Numbered from the stretch's first letter, positions 53,551 through 63,080 are shown. The stretch: DNA of 64,000 nucleotides from Paramoeba atlantica (GCA_977017575.1 CDRNVI010000021.1:434001-498000), one strand, 5' to 3'. Translations and numbers: made by a program. Notes: a model not told the origin generated them from the sequence alone.

Positions 53551-55266
53551 ATGGCGATTAGGGCAGGTAGTTCGTATCGAAACATTCTGCTATGGTTTAA
53601 TGTAGGAGATTTGCGCCTACATGACAACTACGCCGTCATCTTTGCCTGTCGACGGGCAAAGGAGCTTGTGGGTCAAATTTATCCATGTTTTTGCTTTGAC
53701 CCAAGAACATTTTCTGCAGCCAGTGAAATAGGCGGCTTTTTGCGGTCTCATCCTCGCAGGGCTCGTTTTGCAATCGAATGTGTCGCCGACTTGCGCAAAT
53801 CCTTGTGGGATCTCCATCAACATCGATTATTGATACGACTTGGATCCCCCGAAGACTTGCTTGGGAAATTAGCTTGCGAGCTGCAATGTTGCGAAATTTT
53901 TGCCCACGATCCATCAAGCCCAGAGGAAAGAGAAGTGCAACAGAAACTACAGAGCAACATTAAAGAAGCAGGGATGGACGTTTCATTGCGTACTATTTGG
54001 GGAAGCACTTTACTTCATATTGACGACCTTTCTCTTCCTGTGGAGGAATTTCCTACAGAGTTTCGTAGATATGCGGATCTTTTTTACCGATCTAAAATAC
54101 GTCGTACCTTTGCTTTCGATGGTAGAAAAACGGGCGTTTTTCCAGGTCCCCCACGCGAGAATGTCTTAGAAATAGGAGGCTTGCCAACATTGGTTGATTT
54201 AGGCTATAAAGAGCCTGTTATTAGAGATGATCCAACAGACACTGATTCTCGTCAGGTTCTCATGTTTAAAGGGGGAGAAACGGAAGCATGTGAGCGTGTT
54301 CGAACATTTATGGAGTCCGACTGTATTCGCAACTACGGACCAGGACGCACGGACCGCGAGAGGTATTCCCTCTTTGGCTACAAAACTGCCAGTCGTTTGA
54401 GCCCATGGCTCGCCCACGGCTGTATTTCTCCCCGTCGTCTTTACGAGCTCGTCGCACAATACAGTCTCGACCACAACTCCGAACACGACTGGTCCTGTCG
54501 CGTCTTCCTTACCCACCTGCTCCGTCGTGACTACTGGACCTTTTTTCTGCGACGCTACGGTGCCTCGCTCTACGCTGTACATGGACCCACCCCTGCCTCC
54601 TACGCCCTCCGTCCCCCCTCCTCCTGGGGTCGCAACCCCCACCTGGTGCATCGCTGGTGTAACGCCACTACCGGGGTTCCGTTTGTGGATGCCGCAATGC
54701 GGGAACTCACACGCACGGGATACACCGCTACCCCCGGGCGTCGTGCTGTTTTTACGTACCTAGTCCGTGGACTCCAGCAGGATTGGCGTATTGCCGCGGA
54801 GTGGCTCCAGCGTAACCTGCTGGACTACGACCCCGGGGTGTGCTGGGGGAATGCAGCGCTGTGCGCGGGGCTGGTGTTCGACCTCGGGGCACCGTGGCCC
54901 CATGAGACCGCGGAGAAGCTCCAGCTGCGGTTTGATGGGGCGGGGCGGTACACCCGGCTGTGGGTGCCGGAGTTACATAACGTCCCCACGCCGTTTCTGC
55001 ACCGACCGCAGGCCATGACGAGGGAGATGCAGGAGATACATAAGACGCGGTTGGGGGTGGATTATCCTCACCCGGTGAAGTTGTGGTACGGTGCGGAGAA
55101 GGATGCGCGGGTGTTAGGGGAGCTGCAGAGCTATGTGGACTTGGGGAACACAATGATTGGGGAGGGGTACAGCTGCGGCACAGGTTTCTTGGGAAAGGGT
55201 GGAACCACACCGCCCTTGCTTTCAGGAAGCGGGGTGAATACAACGGTTGCACAGTTGACGGTTTAA
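53551..55266 (+). CDS. Cryptochrome/photolyase family protein, DASH-like
   Basis: FAD blue-light protein. DASH cryptochromes repair cyclobutane dimers, mainly in single-stranded DNA, or act as light sensors. The 571 residues comprise an N-terminal antenna-binding Rossmann domain (NILLWFNVGDLRLHDNYAV, CFCFDPRTF) and the C-terminal FAD domain: RLSPWLAHGCISPRRLYE, RRDYWTFFLRRYG, GVPFVDAAMRELTRTGY, GRRAVFTYLV, DWRIAAEWLQRNLLDYDPG, and YTRLWVPELHNVP, the last typical of DASH types. A Gly-rich tail follows. Changes inside FAD-contacting motifs (GRRAVFTY where DASH proteins usually have GRQNVASF) are notable. The start is the first ATG; upstream in-frame codons open only from GTG. The 3' half is a GC island with a C-to-G switch near 54800. 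Confidence 0.88.
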   Translation: MAIRAGSSYRNILLWFNVGDLRLHDNYAVIFACRRAKELVGQIYPCFCFDPRTFSAASEIGGFLRSHPRRARFAIECVADLRKSLWDLHQHRLLIRLGSPEDLLGKLACELQCCEIFAHDPSSPEEREVQQKLQSNIKEAGMDVSLRTIWGSTLLHIDDLSLPVEEFPTEFRRYADLFYRSKIRRTFAFDGRKTGVFPGPPRENVLEIGGLPTLVDLGYKEPVIRDDPTDTDSRQVLMFKGGETEACERVRTFMESDCIRNYGPGRTDRERYSLFGYKTASRLSPWLAHGCISPRRLYELVAQYSLDHNSEHDWSCRVFLTHLLRRDYWTFFLRRYGASLYAVHGPTPASYALRPPSSWGRNPHLVHRWCNATTGVPFVDAAMRELTRTGYTATPGRRAVFTYLVRGLQQDWRIAAEWLQRNLLDYDPGVCWGNAALCAGLVFDLGAPWPHETAEKLQLRFDGAGRYTRLWVPELHNVPTPFLHRPQAMTREMQEIHKTRLGVDYPHPVKLWYGAEKDARVLGELQSYVDLGNTMIGEGYSCGTGFLGKGGTTPPLLSGSGVNTTVAQLTV

Positions 55267-55463
55267 CTCGAATTAAAATAGAACAAAGTACGTATTATAC
55301 GACTAGCAGGGTTTGAAGAACCGTCTTCTAGAAGACAACCAAATCCTGGCATCGAAACTTTGATCTGTTGCTCTGATTCGTCTTAAGAAAATTGGCAAGG
55401 CTTGTAAAACAATTTGTTTTTTGTGGTAGCTTTTCTTACGGTATAATATTCACAACTTGACAC

Positions 55464-56144
55464 ATGATGACAGTTAGAATTTCTGCTGCGGATGATGCGC
55501 CGCGTTCTGCAACAAGACTGGGAAGAGTACGTGCGTTTATGAGTCCAGAAACTAGTCTAAACTTCTTTTTACAGAACGTGCATAACGCGCATGTAACTTG
55601 GACGTCTGATAATCCCATTCAAAAGTGGTACAACGTGCGGACAAACGACCCAAGCATACTTCGCCTGGAATGGATGTCTCTTGGCTTATCCGGCAACCTT
55701 TCTTGGGCATTTGTTCCCAACCGTGTCGTTGATCTAAAATTGCAAAATAATAGGCTAGAAGGTAGTATTGACCCCTCTGTCCTCCCGCCAACGCTTTCGA
55801 TTTTGTGGTTAAACCGCAATAAATTTTCAGGAGAGCTTGATCTTACATCACTTCCCGCTGGACTTACGCAGTTGTGCGTAAATCAAAATAACCTTTCTGG
55901 CAGTTTAAATCTTCAACATTTGCCGTTGGGATTGACTTGGCTCTGGTTGAACACGAATCACTTTTCCGGCACAGTTTCGTTGAACGGTCTTCCTGAAACT
56001 TTGAAAGAACTTTATTTGGGGGACAATGAGCTAGAAGGTACAGTTGATGTAGGTCTGCTTCCTTTTGGAATGAACGTTATCAGTCTACATGGTCAAAATA
56101 AGTTTCACGTGGTGGGTGTTCATACTAATTACAGACACGATTGA
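55464..56144 (+). CDS. Leucine-rich repeat protein, paralogue 3 (degenerate cap)
   Basis: 226 residues, same family as 40034 and 51063. At least five LRRs: VPNRVVDLKLQNNRLEGSID, LPPTLSILWLNRNKFSGELD, LPAGLTQLCVNQNNLSGSLN, LPLGLTWLWLNTNHFSGTVS, LPETLKELYLGDNELEGTVD. The terminal block VISLHGQNKFHVVG is also conserved. The N-terminal cap is recognisable (SPETSLNFFLQNVHNAHVTW) but the two cysteines of CxWxGVxC are gone (VTWTSDNPIQKW). Either the cap lost its disulphide or the protein stays in the cytosol. Tandem ATGATG starts at 55464. Confidence 0.83.
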   Translation: MMTVRISAADDAPRSATRLGRVRAFMSPETSLNFFLQNVHNAHVTWTSDNPIQKWYNVRTNDPSILRLEWMSLGLSGNLSWAFVPNRVVDLKLQNNRLEGSIDPSVLPPTLSILWLNRNKFSGELDLTSLPAGLTQLCVNQNNLSGSLNLQHLPLGLTWLWLNTNHFSGTVSLNGLPETLKELYLGDNELEGTVDVGLLPFGMNVISLHGQNKFHVVGVHTNYRHD

Positions 56145-56517
56145 TCCAGTATGATAGTACAGTGCGGAGAATCGTACTTTCATTTTAAAGTCTATAGATT
56201 CATAAAAATGTTCTATGGTTACGTATAATAACCACATTAAAGTTAATGAGGGACTGAAAATAGAAAAGGGGGAATTTTTAGTTTTGCTTTACTCTTGCGA
56301 GCTTTTAGTTCATCATTACAAATGATCTTAAAGAGATACTAATTCTACCATGAATTTCGTCCCAAGAAGGTAGTCCTCTCCCCCCCTACCCCGAGTCCGT
56401 CATTAGTCACCACGCACCCCTTCGCAACGACTACCACGCTACGAACCCACTACCCCCACGGCCTCCAAAACCAACCCCCTCTCCCCCTTTCCACCTTCCC
56501 CCCAGCCTCTCTCCCCC
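56145..56517. other. Intergenic region, no gene seen
   Basis: AT-rich at first, then a C-rich block from about 56375 that forms the left half of a GC island and the leader of the next gene, with an AG at 56501-56502. Confidence 0.6.
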
Positions 56518-57636
56518 ATGGTACTGCGCCACCCCTACCGCTACTGCGACCTCCCCGTCCTACGCTCTCACCTCAACAGCGCCCCACCCTCCCCTCCCCC
56601 GCCCCCCGCCTCCCACATCCCCTCCTTGCTCCCCCAACCCTCGGCGAAATATCTCACCGTGTCCCGGGCTCACTTCCCCGAGGTGGAGCCCGCGACGTTC
56701 CCCGCCCCCGCCTTCCCCAGTGGCCGTCGTCGGGTCACCCCCGCATGGGAGCGTGACGGGCGGTGTGTGCTGTGTGGGGTACCGTACAACTACTGGGGCT
56801 ACCACGTGGGGAAACGCGACCACCGGGCGCTGGAACTGGTCTACACCTCGCTGTGCCCCCCGGAGCGGTGGGATCGGGTGGGGGTGCTCCGCTCGGGGAT
56901 GTTTCGGAAAGCTGCGGGGGATGCGTTGAAGTGTCATGATGTGCGGGATCGGATTCGACGGGAGAGATTGCTATCCGGGATTGCGTTTTTAATGAAAAGA
57001 GGGGTGCTAACGGCGGACTGGCGGGTGGAAAATGACAAGGCGAATAATGGCACATATGTGATTCAACAACTTATGGTGCCACGACTGATGGGGTTGTTCC
57101 CCTATGGCACCGCGGATGACTACAGCGCTCTAGCGCAGCTGTCCGAGTCCCCGTATAATATGGAACTTGTCTGGTCGCAGCTCTCGCTTGAAACCTTGGT
57201 GAAGGAGGGGAGTAGGGTGTCTAAAGGACGCCAGTGGATGGAGCGAGCCTATCGAATACGCACCCTGGTGGGGAAGTTAGGGTTTTGTGACTTTATGATG
57301 CCCAGTCCGGGAGAAAGTGCAATGCTATCGGGTCCGGACCAAGCGATCAGTCAGTACGTGGTGAGCTCCCTGGTCGATGAACTCATTTATATTCAGTCTA
57401 TTGAACTGATGAGTCGTGCGCAAACGGTGTGGCTACGAGAGGCCTCGCGGGGGAGCACAACACTGGACAAACAGGAATCCAATCCGCGAAGGTTCGGAGT
57501 GAAAGTGGAACAAAGTTCCCTAGACGCCTCTTTAGAAAAATTAAACTCACACACGGATTCAGCCTCACCTGACTTGTGGAACTTAATTCCTATACCAGAA
57601 ACCAATCCCTTTGTTTCGCTTTGGAAAAGGGGGTAA
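56518..57636 (+). CDS. Hypothetical protein with C2H2-like zinc finger
   Basis: 372 residues. A Pro-rich N-terminus that is Arg-rich and acid-poor in its first ten residues (possible mitochondrial presequence) is followed at about 83-102 by CVLCGVPYNYWGYHVGKRDH, a Cys-X2-Cys-X9-His-X5-His finger like those of U1-type/RNA-associated zinc fingers. The rest is helical (RDRIRRERLLSGIAFLMKRG, YVVSSLVDELIYIQSIELM) with no family I recognise. A mitochondrial RNA or ribosome-related role is possible. The first 230 bp are C-rich and what follows is G-rich (switch near 56740), and Pro then Gly/Val/Arg content tracks that change. Confidence 0.78.
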   Translation: MVLRHPYRYCDLPVLRSHLNSAPPSPPPPPASHIPSLLPQPSAKYLTVSRAHFPEVEPATFPAPAFPSGRRRVTPAWERDGRCVLCGVPYNYWGYHVGKRDHRALELVYTSLCPPERWDRVGVLRSGMFRKAAGDALKCHDVRDRIRRERLLSGIAFLMKRGVLTADWRVENDKANNGTYVIQQLMVPRLMGLFPYGTADDYSALAQLSESPYNMELVWSQLSLETLVKEGSRVSKGRQWMERAYRIRTLVGKLGFCDFMMPSPGESAMLSGPDQAISQYVVSSLVDELIYIQSIELMSRAQTVWLREASRGSTTLDKQESNPRRFGVKVEQSSLDASLEKLNSHTDSASPDLWNLIPIPETNPFVSLWKRG

Positions 57637-57944
57637 TCCTGAACTCGTTCTGCCAAATTTCACCCGAATGCAGGTCACAGTTTTTCTTAGGGCTAGGTGA
57701 AGGAACCAGTTGACACAAGACTCGGTCAGTAAGTACATACATTAGTTGCTACATACATTGTTGTACATTACATTTTTATAGGTGCATGTACGCACAGTTA
57801 CGAAATTTTCTTTACACTTTACTATTTGCTTCATCTTTTTTGGTGTGTCACGGCATTCCTAATATTTACAAAAGTATCTCACTGATACACCATTTAGCAT
57901 GCAAATAATGGATGTTAACAATCACACGGAATTTACGATCCTGA
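57637..57944. other. Intergenic region, no convincing gene
   Basis: AT-rich with overlapping ACATACATT-type repeats near 57730-57770. A 40-codon hydrophobic frame (57786-57908) was considered and not accepted. Confidence 0.55.
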
Positions 57945-58385
57945 ATGTCACTGTTTAGACGTACTTTCTTAAAACTGATTGGGGGACGCTTTAGTGTAAA
58001 ATGCAACTACTGCAATCGCTTACTTCCACTGGCCAATATAGCCAACCCGAAGGCCATTCGTGAGAATCCCGACATTGTGTGTTGCGTAGGCTGTCGCAAG
58101 CAGTGCTCCTCCTGCCAACAGTACATCATTTCTAAGTCGGCATTCATAATGGCAGATACACTCTGCAATCGGTGTTTCATTACTCGTAAGGCAGCACTTG
58201 GCAACGTACTGTTCCGCTATCCGCAGCTAAATTTTAGACAAAGCCCATTCCCCGACACCAAGCTTCGAGAGGAGCTAGAGAAGGAGCGGGTAGAAGGAGA
58301 AAAAAGACGTACAACTCGGGGAGGGTTGAGCGATGCGGAGTTGAGACGTAGATATTATCACCGACACAAACACCGCCCTCAGTAA
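57945..58385 (+). CDS. Small zinc-ribbon protein, probably mitochondrial
   Basis: 146 residues. The N-terminus MSLFRRTFLKLIGGRFS is Arg/Lys-rich, amphipathic and free of acidic residues, as in mitochondrial presequences. It is followed by four Cys pairs: CNYC (residues 20-23), CCVGCRKQCSSC and CNRC, enough to bind two zinc ions. The C-terminal 45 residues are highly basic and charged (LREELEKERVEGEKRR, RRRYYHRHKHRPQ), suggesting RNA binding. Family unknown; a kinetoplastid mitochondrial ribosome or editing-complex subunit is a reasonable guess. Confidence 0.75.
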   Translation: MSLFRRTFLKLIGGRFSVKCNYCNRLLPLANIANPKAIRENPDIVCCVGCRKQCSSCQQYIISKSAFIMADTLCNRCFITRKAALGNVLFRYPQLNFRQSPFPDTKLREELEKERVEGEKRRTTRGGLSDAELRRRYYHRHKHRPQ

Positions 58386-58734
58386 TACAGCCACAGCTTG
58401 ACAAACCTTTGGTTATTTTATACTACTTTTGTTTCAAGTCTGAACATTCTTATGCGTGTTGAGAACTTATGCGCCACTGGCCATCAACTGACAACATAGT
58501 GATGATGTGAATTTATTTTGATGTCCAGATGTGCTTTGCACAGCATGAATTATTCCACATATTCAATGTAGTTTTAAATCTTGTTCTTTATCTTGAGAGA
58601 GAAAAAATAGAGCACATGTACAGCGAATAGTATGGAATTTTACGGTATGACTATAGCCAAGAACAATAGAGTGATAGGAACATCACCTTGAGCCATTGAC
58701 CAGATCAAACGCATTCCCTACACCTGAAATTTTG
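58386..58734. other. Intergenic region, no gene seen
   Basis: AT-rich, with short frames only (longest 15-16 codons from ATG). The C-rich half of the next island begins at about 58710. Confidence 0.6.
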
Positions 58735-60063
58735 ATGCCGAACCCCTCCTCTTCACCCACCTCTACCCCCGGCTCTAGAACTCTCCCCTTTACCCCACAC
58801 AGCACGCCCCTCCTTGTTCTTTTTGGCCTCCGAGGGACTTTAATCGAAACTTTGAGCTCCGGCTCCTTTTCTCAACACCTGCCACAAGCTCATACGTCTC
58901 CCAAGATCTGTCCTCACACCCGCCGTACGCCCCTCTACAAAATTACACCCTGTACTACTTTTCGCCAATCCGTACGTCCCAGTGATATTTTAAAACCTTT
59001 CCTCTCCTGGACCCAACCCCATGGGGCCTACCACCTCACCTCCCATGGCATCCACCCCACCCCTTTGATACGAGAAACTCATTACCTCTGGTTACGTCCC
59101 CATACTATTTCCTGTCTACGTAGACTACACAACGCACGTACATATAGAAATAAATTCATAAGAAGGAGCGAAAACGAGGGCATGAGCAAGAAGGAAGAAA
59201 TAAGAAAAAACAAAGGAAGGAGCAAAAATAAAGGATTAAACAAAGACGAAGAAATGAACAGAACCGAAGGAACAATAAGCCGAACCTATCAAATTGGACT
59301 CTGTAGCCTTTCCTACTGTACCGATGAACTCATACAGATTCTCAAATCTCTGTTCATTGACTTGCGACCCTATTTCGACATCATTATCGGTAAGGAGTGT
59401 TTTGTAAACACGGCAAACTCGTCTCCTGGTGCTTTGTGGGAATCCATGGAAGAGGTAAGTAGTCCGAATAGTGCACAATGGGTGGAAAGACTCCAGGATC
59501 CCACGCGGTATAGTTTGGCCCAGGAAGAAAGGTGTTCGGGTCTTGTAGAAGAACCAACAGGGGAAGATGGGAGAAACCTCGAAAAGGTCTCGGAGAGGTT
59601 GGATGCGGCTCACCCTTCTGGGGGAAAGCGGCTCTCTGTGTTGTGGGATTCCACACCGGGAGGCGAGGGGTTTCGTCCTTTGGGAATTCCATGGGTACGG
59701 AGGAGGAGGGGGGAGGGGGTGAGGGTTGTCCCACAACGTACGGTGTTGGTGGATCAGCTGGATTGCAGTGCCGAAGAAAGTGGTGGGAATTCGTTGATTG
59801 TTCCCCAATTTCGATTTCCAGGCTTGCCAGACAGGAGTGAGAGGGTGGAGTCTGGAGAAGAGGAGGTGGAGAGCCCGGATGCAGTAGAAAGATCAGTGGG
59901 TGTGATGGATAAAGGAAACTTCACGTCGAAAGAACTTTTTTATGAGATGCGTGATAATGCATTGCCCCTGGTGTGTGATATGCTCGAAGAGTTGGTGTTG
60001 ATCCCGGATGTACGTGGCGTTCTTCCTCTTAGGGTTTCAGTATCCTTTAAGGAATTTTTATAA
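58735..60063 (+). CDS. Degenerate FCP1/TIM50-type (NIF) phosphatase-like protein
   Basis: 442 residues with the HAD-superfamily NIF layout. The phosphatase strand TPLLVLFGLRGTLIE lies where the catalytic DxDGT should be; YLWLRPHTISCLRRL matches the RPxxxxFL segment; QIGLCSLSYCTDELIQIL then FDIIIGKECF matches the T/S...Y...D...R/C motif; RTVLVDQLDCSAEE then NSLIVPQF matches the VDxSP...N...I block. Both catalytic Asp residues are replaced (GLRGT), so it is probably not a phosphatase. TIM50, a mitochondrial import receptor that tolerates loss of catalysis, is one candidate; a CTD-phosphatase relative is another. A Lys/Glu/Asn-rich insert (about 150-185) and a Gly/Arg/Glu-rich stretch follow the C-to-G skew change. 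The frame upstream opens from TTG. Confidence 0.6.
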   Translation: MPNPSSSPTSTPGSRTLPFTPHSTPLLVLFGLRGTLIETLSSGSFSQHLPQAHTSPKICPHTRRTPLYKITPCTTFRQSVRPSDILKPFLSWTQPHGAYHLTSHGIHPTPLIRETHYLWLRPHTISCLRRLHNARTYRNKFIRRSENEGMSKKEEIRKNKGRSKNKGLNKDEEMNRTEGTISRTYQIGLCSLSYCTDELIQILKSLFIDLRPYFDIIIGKECFVNTANSSPGALWESMEEVSSPNSAQWVERLQDPTRYSLAQEERCSGLVEEPTGEDGRNLEKVSERLDAAHPSGGKRLSVLWDSTPGGEGFRPLGIPWVRRRRGEGVRVVPQRTVLVDQLDCSAEESGGNSLIVPQFRFPGLPDRSERVESGEEEVESPDAVERSVGVMDKGNFTSKELFYEMRDNALPLVCDMLEELVLIPDVRGVLPLRVSVSFKEFL

Positions 60064-60619
60064 AAGATGATTTTTAGAATCTTGTCTTTTAATTTTTTAC
60101 CATCTTGCATTCTATTTTTTGTTAGTATCTTGCCTTTCAAATTTTGAAATTCCAAACATTATATTTTTCTGAGTTGCACCATTGCTTCCCGTATCTTTTT
60201 GTTTGAATTCGTTGTACTTTGCAAATGTGCGTAATTTACTGGATAGCATTTATCAACTTGCTCTAAATATTAAAAATATCATAGAGGAAATATCATAAAG
60301 AAAACAGTACGCAAAGGAAAGGTTAGTCTACCTTTCTCTTACTCTTTTCCTCTTACTCGCTCTCGGGCGGTAGGTACAAATATTTGACGAAAAAATGATT
60401 TTTCAAAAATGGTCCTAATACGGTTTTTATTATTTACAAACTTTATTATATACTAAACGTCTCAAAGAACATTGCCTGTCATAGGTTTCGACCCTCTAAT
60501 ATATCACGATTTCGTTCTTTTATCCTACTGTACAGATGCTCTCTGATGGCATTTCTTTTTTCTAATGATTGTAGCCTTCCTTTTTCGGTCTATAATAAAT
60601 CTACCTTGAGCATTATTCC
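60064..60619. other. Intergenic region, no gene seen
   Basis: T-rich then AT-rich, with a duplicated CTTTCTCTTACTC / CTTTTCCTCTTACTC pyrimidine block near 60330-60360. Longest ATG frame is 26 codons. Confidence 0.6.
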
Positions 60620-62695
60620 ATGAATTACGAAAGTCAAGAAAATATAGAATCGAGAGAAGTGGAAGTAGTCACAGGGTCAAGTATATCAGAGCACCACTTT
60701 CCAGAGAAAATTCTACCCACTGCCGGTCTAGAGGAAGCCCATAACATTGGTGCAATTGCAACGCACACTCAAAGATTGCTTCAGAGAGATTCGAATGAAA
60801 TTGTAGAGAATTCCAAAAGCAACTTATCTGACGGTAGCACAAATGATTCGTCGCAATGTTCTTTCTTCGAAGAAAATTGCATTCGTATTAGGGAAATATT
60901 TAATAAACTCCGGCATTCTGAGTCATGCGCGAACGAAGAGATTCTTCTTGCAACCCAGAACATTCGAGGTATTCTTATGGACCGAGAGACTCTCAAAAAT
61001 GAACTAGAAGAATTGCGTATGCGCTACACGGATGTGGAGCGGGTACTTTCTTCCAAACAGGCCGAAATAACTTCTCTGAAAGAGGAACTTGCCGCTGTCA
61101 AAATAGCGTGCAAAGAACTACAAGAAATAGATGAATTAAATTTCGCCGAGACCGATGTTGCAGCTGCTGAAGCGTCGCATTCTTCAAGAAAAAGAACTCG
61201 TCAAAAACTTTCAGCCCATCCTATAGAATTTTTCACACGTCGCGGCTTAAATCCAACCGAATTGCTCAGATTCTGGTTCAATGGGCACGACGAAATTTCG
61301 AACCTGACCAAGGAACGTGATCAATTCCGGGAATCTTGCACGATGCTTGAGTCGCAGCTTGCGGTAGAAAAGAAGAAGTGCAGTGAGTATACCGAAACTC
61401 GGGCAGCTATACTAAAAACTTGCGACCCTGCTCGAGTGGCAGGATTAAGTCGCAATATTTTGGATTTGGAGTCCGAAGTTCGTATACTACGCGCGAGCAG
61501 AAATACTGTTCAAAATTGTGAGGGAACTGGTTCGTCTAATCTGGTGCAACACAGATCAGAAGAACCCAGTGATACAGAAGAAGGCAAAGATATTTCAAGC
61601 GCGGCTGATGCGTTTCTGTATTCATCCCGGGATACAATTGCGGTAAATGAGAATTCATTGAACGATTCTAATTTGGCGAACGAAAGTGCAAGTAGCTTAA
61701 TCTCGGATACTGAAGAGTATCAAGCCAATAATATTGTCCCAGAAAGAAGGGAAAGAACGGTGCTTGTGACAAACCGATATGAACATTGCCCTACTGACTC
61801 GAGTTCTTTGGGAGGTGGTAATCGTAGCTCAAATGAAACAGTTAACACTAAAGTAACAGAAACGATGCTGAACGTCGCAAAAGAAGCATGGAACGCGGAG
61901 CGTTACGCACTACAAGGTGAAATCTCTAACTTAAATCGGGCACTACAATACAACACTTCTAATCAGAAATTTTATGACACGCTGAAATCAAACTTGGAAG
62001 TGCATCGCCAAAACTTTCAGCAAGAAGAAGCTCTCTCTTCTTTTACTGAAAATATAAAACGAAAATTGGATCAAGCGTGCTTTGCTTTGGAATTGTTGGC
62101 ATCAAATATTGAGACTCTTTCTGACGCGTTCGGCTCGATAGGCACGACTCACTCATCACAAGCAAAGGAACTATACGAAACTATCGAAGAACAAAAGTCT
62201 ATTTCTACAAACATTCTACGGACGCTCTCTTCTAACATTTTTTTGACATCTAATGAGAACGAAGTCGAATCACGCACTCAAGTCGACTCAAATTATACGC
62301 CTCCACAAAACCAAAATGATGTCGTGACTCAGAAATACACAGAATCTAGAACTAGATTTGGCACTGCGGCTCACGTACAACTTATGGGAAGCGCGGAGCC
62401 GTCGCGCGATGTTTCTCCTCCATGTATTGTGGAAGATAAATCCGAAAGCGAATTGAAATTTGATTTAGTGGCCTCTAATCGCACGGATGAAGATAAGCTC
62501 TCGACCGAACACGAATTACCGGGCCAAGCAGCGTCAATTCTCAGTGAACGTGCAGAGGAGGCAAATGTCTCTTTGGCGAATACTCACGTACCTAGAGCGG
62601 AGAGTCAATTACACGAACCCTCCGTAGATAGTCAACTACATGATACGGCTTCGACTGATACGCTGGGAGAGACTAATCCTTGGTGGCTATTCTAA
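60620..62695 (+). CDS. Coiled-coil protein, function unknown
   Basis: 691 residues, acidic and Ser/Glu/Asn-rich. Heptad-like coiled coils are visible at about 85-175 (EIFNKLRHSE, ENLKNELEEL-type spacing, SSKQAEITSLKEELAAVK) and 235-300, and again around 415-475 and 485-545. A conserved-looking basic patch, SSRKRTRQKLSAHPIEFFTRRGLNPTELL, is at about 190-218. The C-terminal 130 residues are disordered and repetitive (AESQLHEPSVDSQLHDT). No membrane span or signal. Such proteins in kinetoplastids are often cytoskeletal or vesicle-tethering, and a golgin-like role is only a guess. Start at the first ATG. Confidence 0.8.
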   Translation: MNYESQENIESREVEVVTGSSISEHHFPEKILPTAGLEEAHNIGAIATHTQRLLQRDSNEIVENSKSNLSDGSTNDSSQCSFFEENCIRIREIFNKLRHSESCANEEILLATQNIRGILMDRETLKNELEELRMRYTDVERVLSSKQAEITSLKEELAAVKIACKELQEIDELNFAETDVAAAEASHSSRKRTRQKLSAHPIEFFTRRGLNPTELLRFWFNGHDEISNLTKERDQFRESCTMLESQLAVEKKKCSEYTETRAAILKTCDPARVAGLSRNILDLESEVRILRASRNTVQNCEGTGSSNLVQHRSEEPSDTEEGKDISSAADAFLYSSRDTIAVNENSLNDSNLANESASSLISDTEEYQANNIVPERRERTVLVTNRYEHCPTDSSSLGGGNRSSNETVNTKVTETMLNVAKEAWNAERYALQGEISNLNRALQYNTSNQKFYDTLKSNLEVHRQNFQQEEALSSFTENIKRKLDQACFALELLASNIETLSDAFGSIGTTHSSQAKELYETIEEQKSISTNILRTLSSNIFLTSNENEVESRTQVDSNYTPPQNQNDVVTQKYTESRTRFGTAAHVQLMGSAEPSRDVSPPCIVEDKSESELKFDLVASNRTDEDKLSTEHELPGQAASILSERAEEANVSLANTHVPRAESQLHEPSVDSQLHDTASTDTLGETNPWWLF

Positions 62696-63080
62696 TAAGT
62701 AAAACTGAAACATAAACTTTGTCCAAAATTGGTATAAGAATCTAGTCAACGCGTGCTCATGTTCTCGGGAAATCATGGGGTGTACTTACTAAATGGGCTT
62801 GTGTGTTAGTTGAAAAAATGAGTTGAATCACACACTTACAGTGTGGATGTACAGTGTGGATGTAGCTCTAATAGGTTTTTCGGGTCAGTGCTACGTAAAG
62901 CGTCCGAAACTTGATATGCCTTATATTAATTTGATATAAGGTGTATTAATTTGATAAGTGCTGCATGTTTCAGAGTAAATCAATTCATTGCAACTGTTGT
63001 TTTAATCTTATATTGTTAATTTCTAAAGGCTATATTCGAGTCTTGGCTTTAATAATAAATAATTTGAAAGCATCCTTCCA
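62696..63080. other. Intergenic region with short duplications
   Basis: AT-rich. Short direct repeats are ACAGTGTGGATGT twice (62838-62864 region) and ATTAATTTGATA twice (near 62925-62957). A 61-codon frame from 62965 overlaps bL20m out of frame and is rejected. No gene seen. Confidence 0.55.

Noticed and set aside
57786-57908. 40-codon hydrophobic peptide with signal-like start
   Set aside because: Too short and composition-driven, no supporting leader or family.
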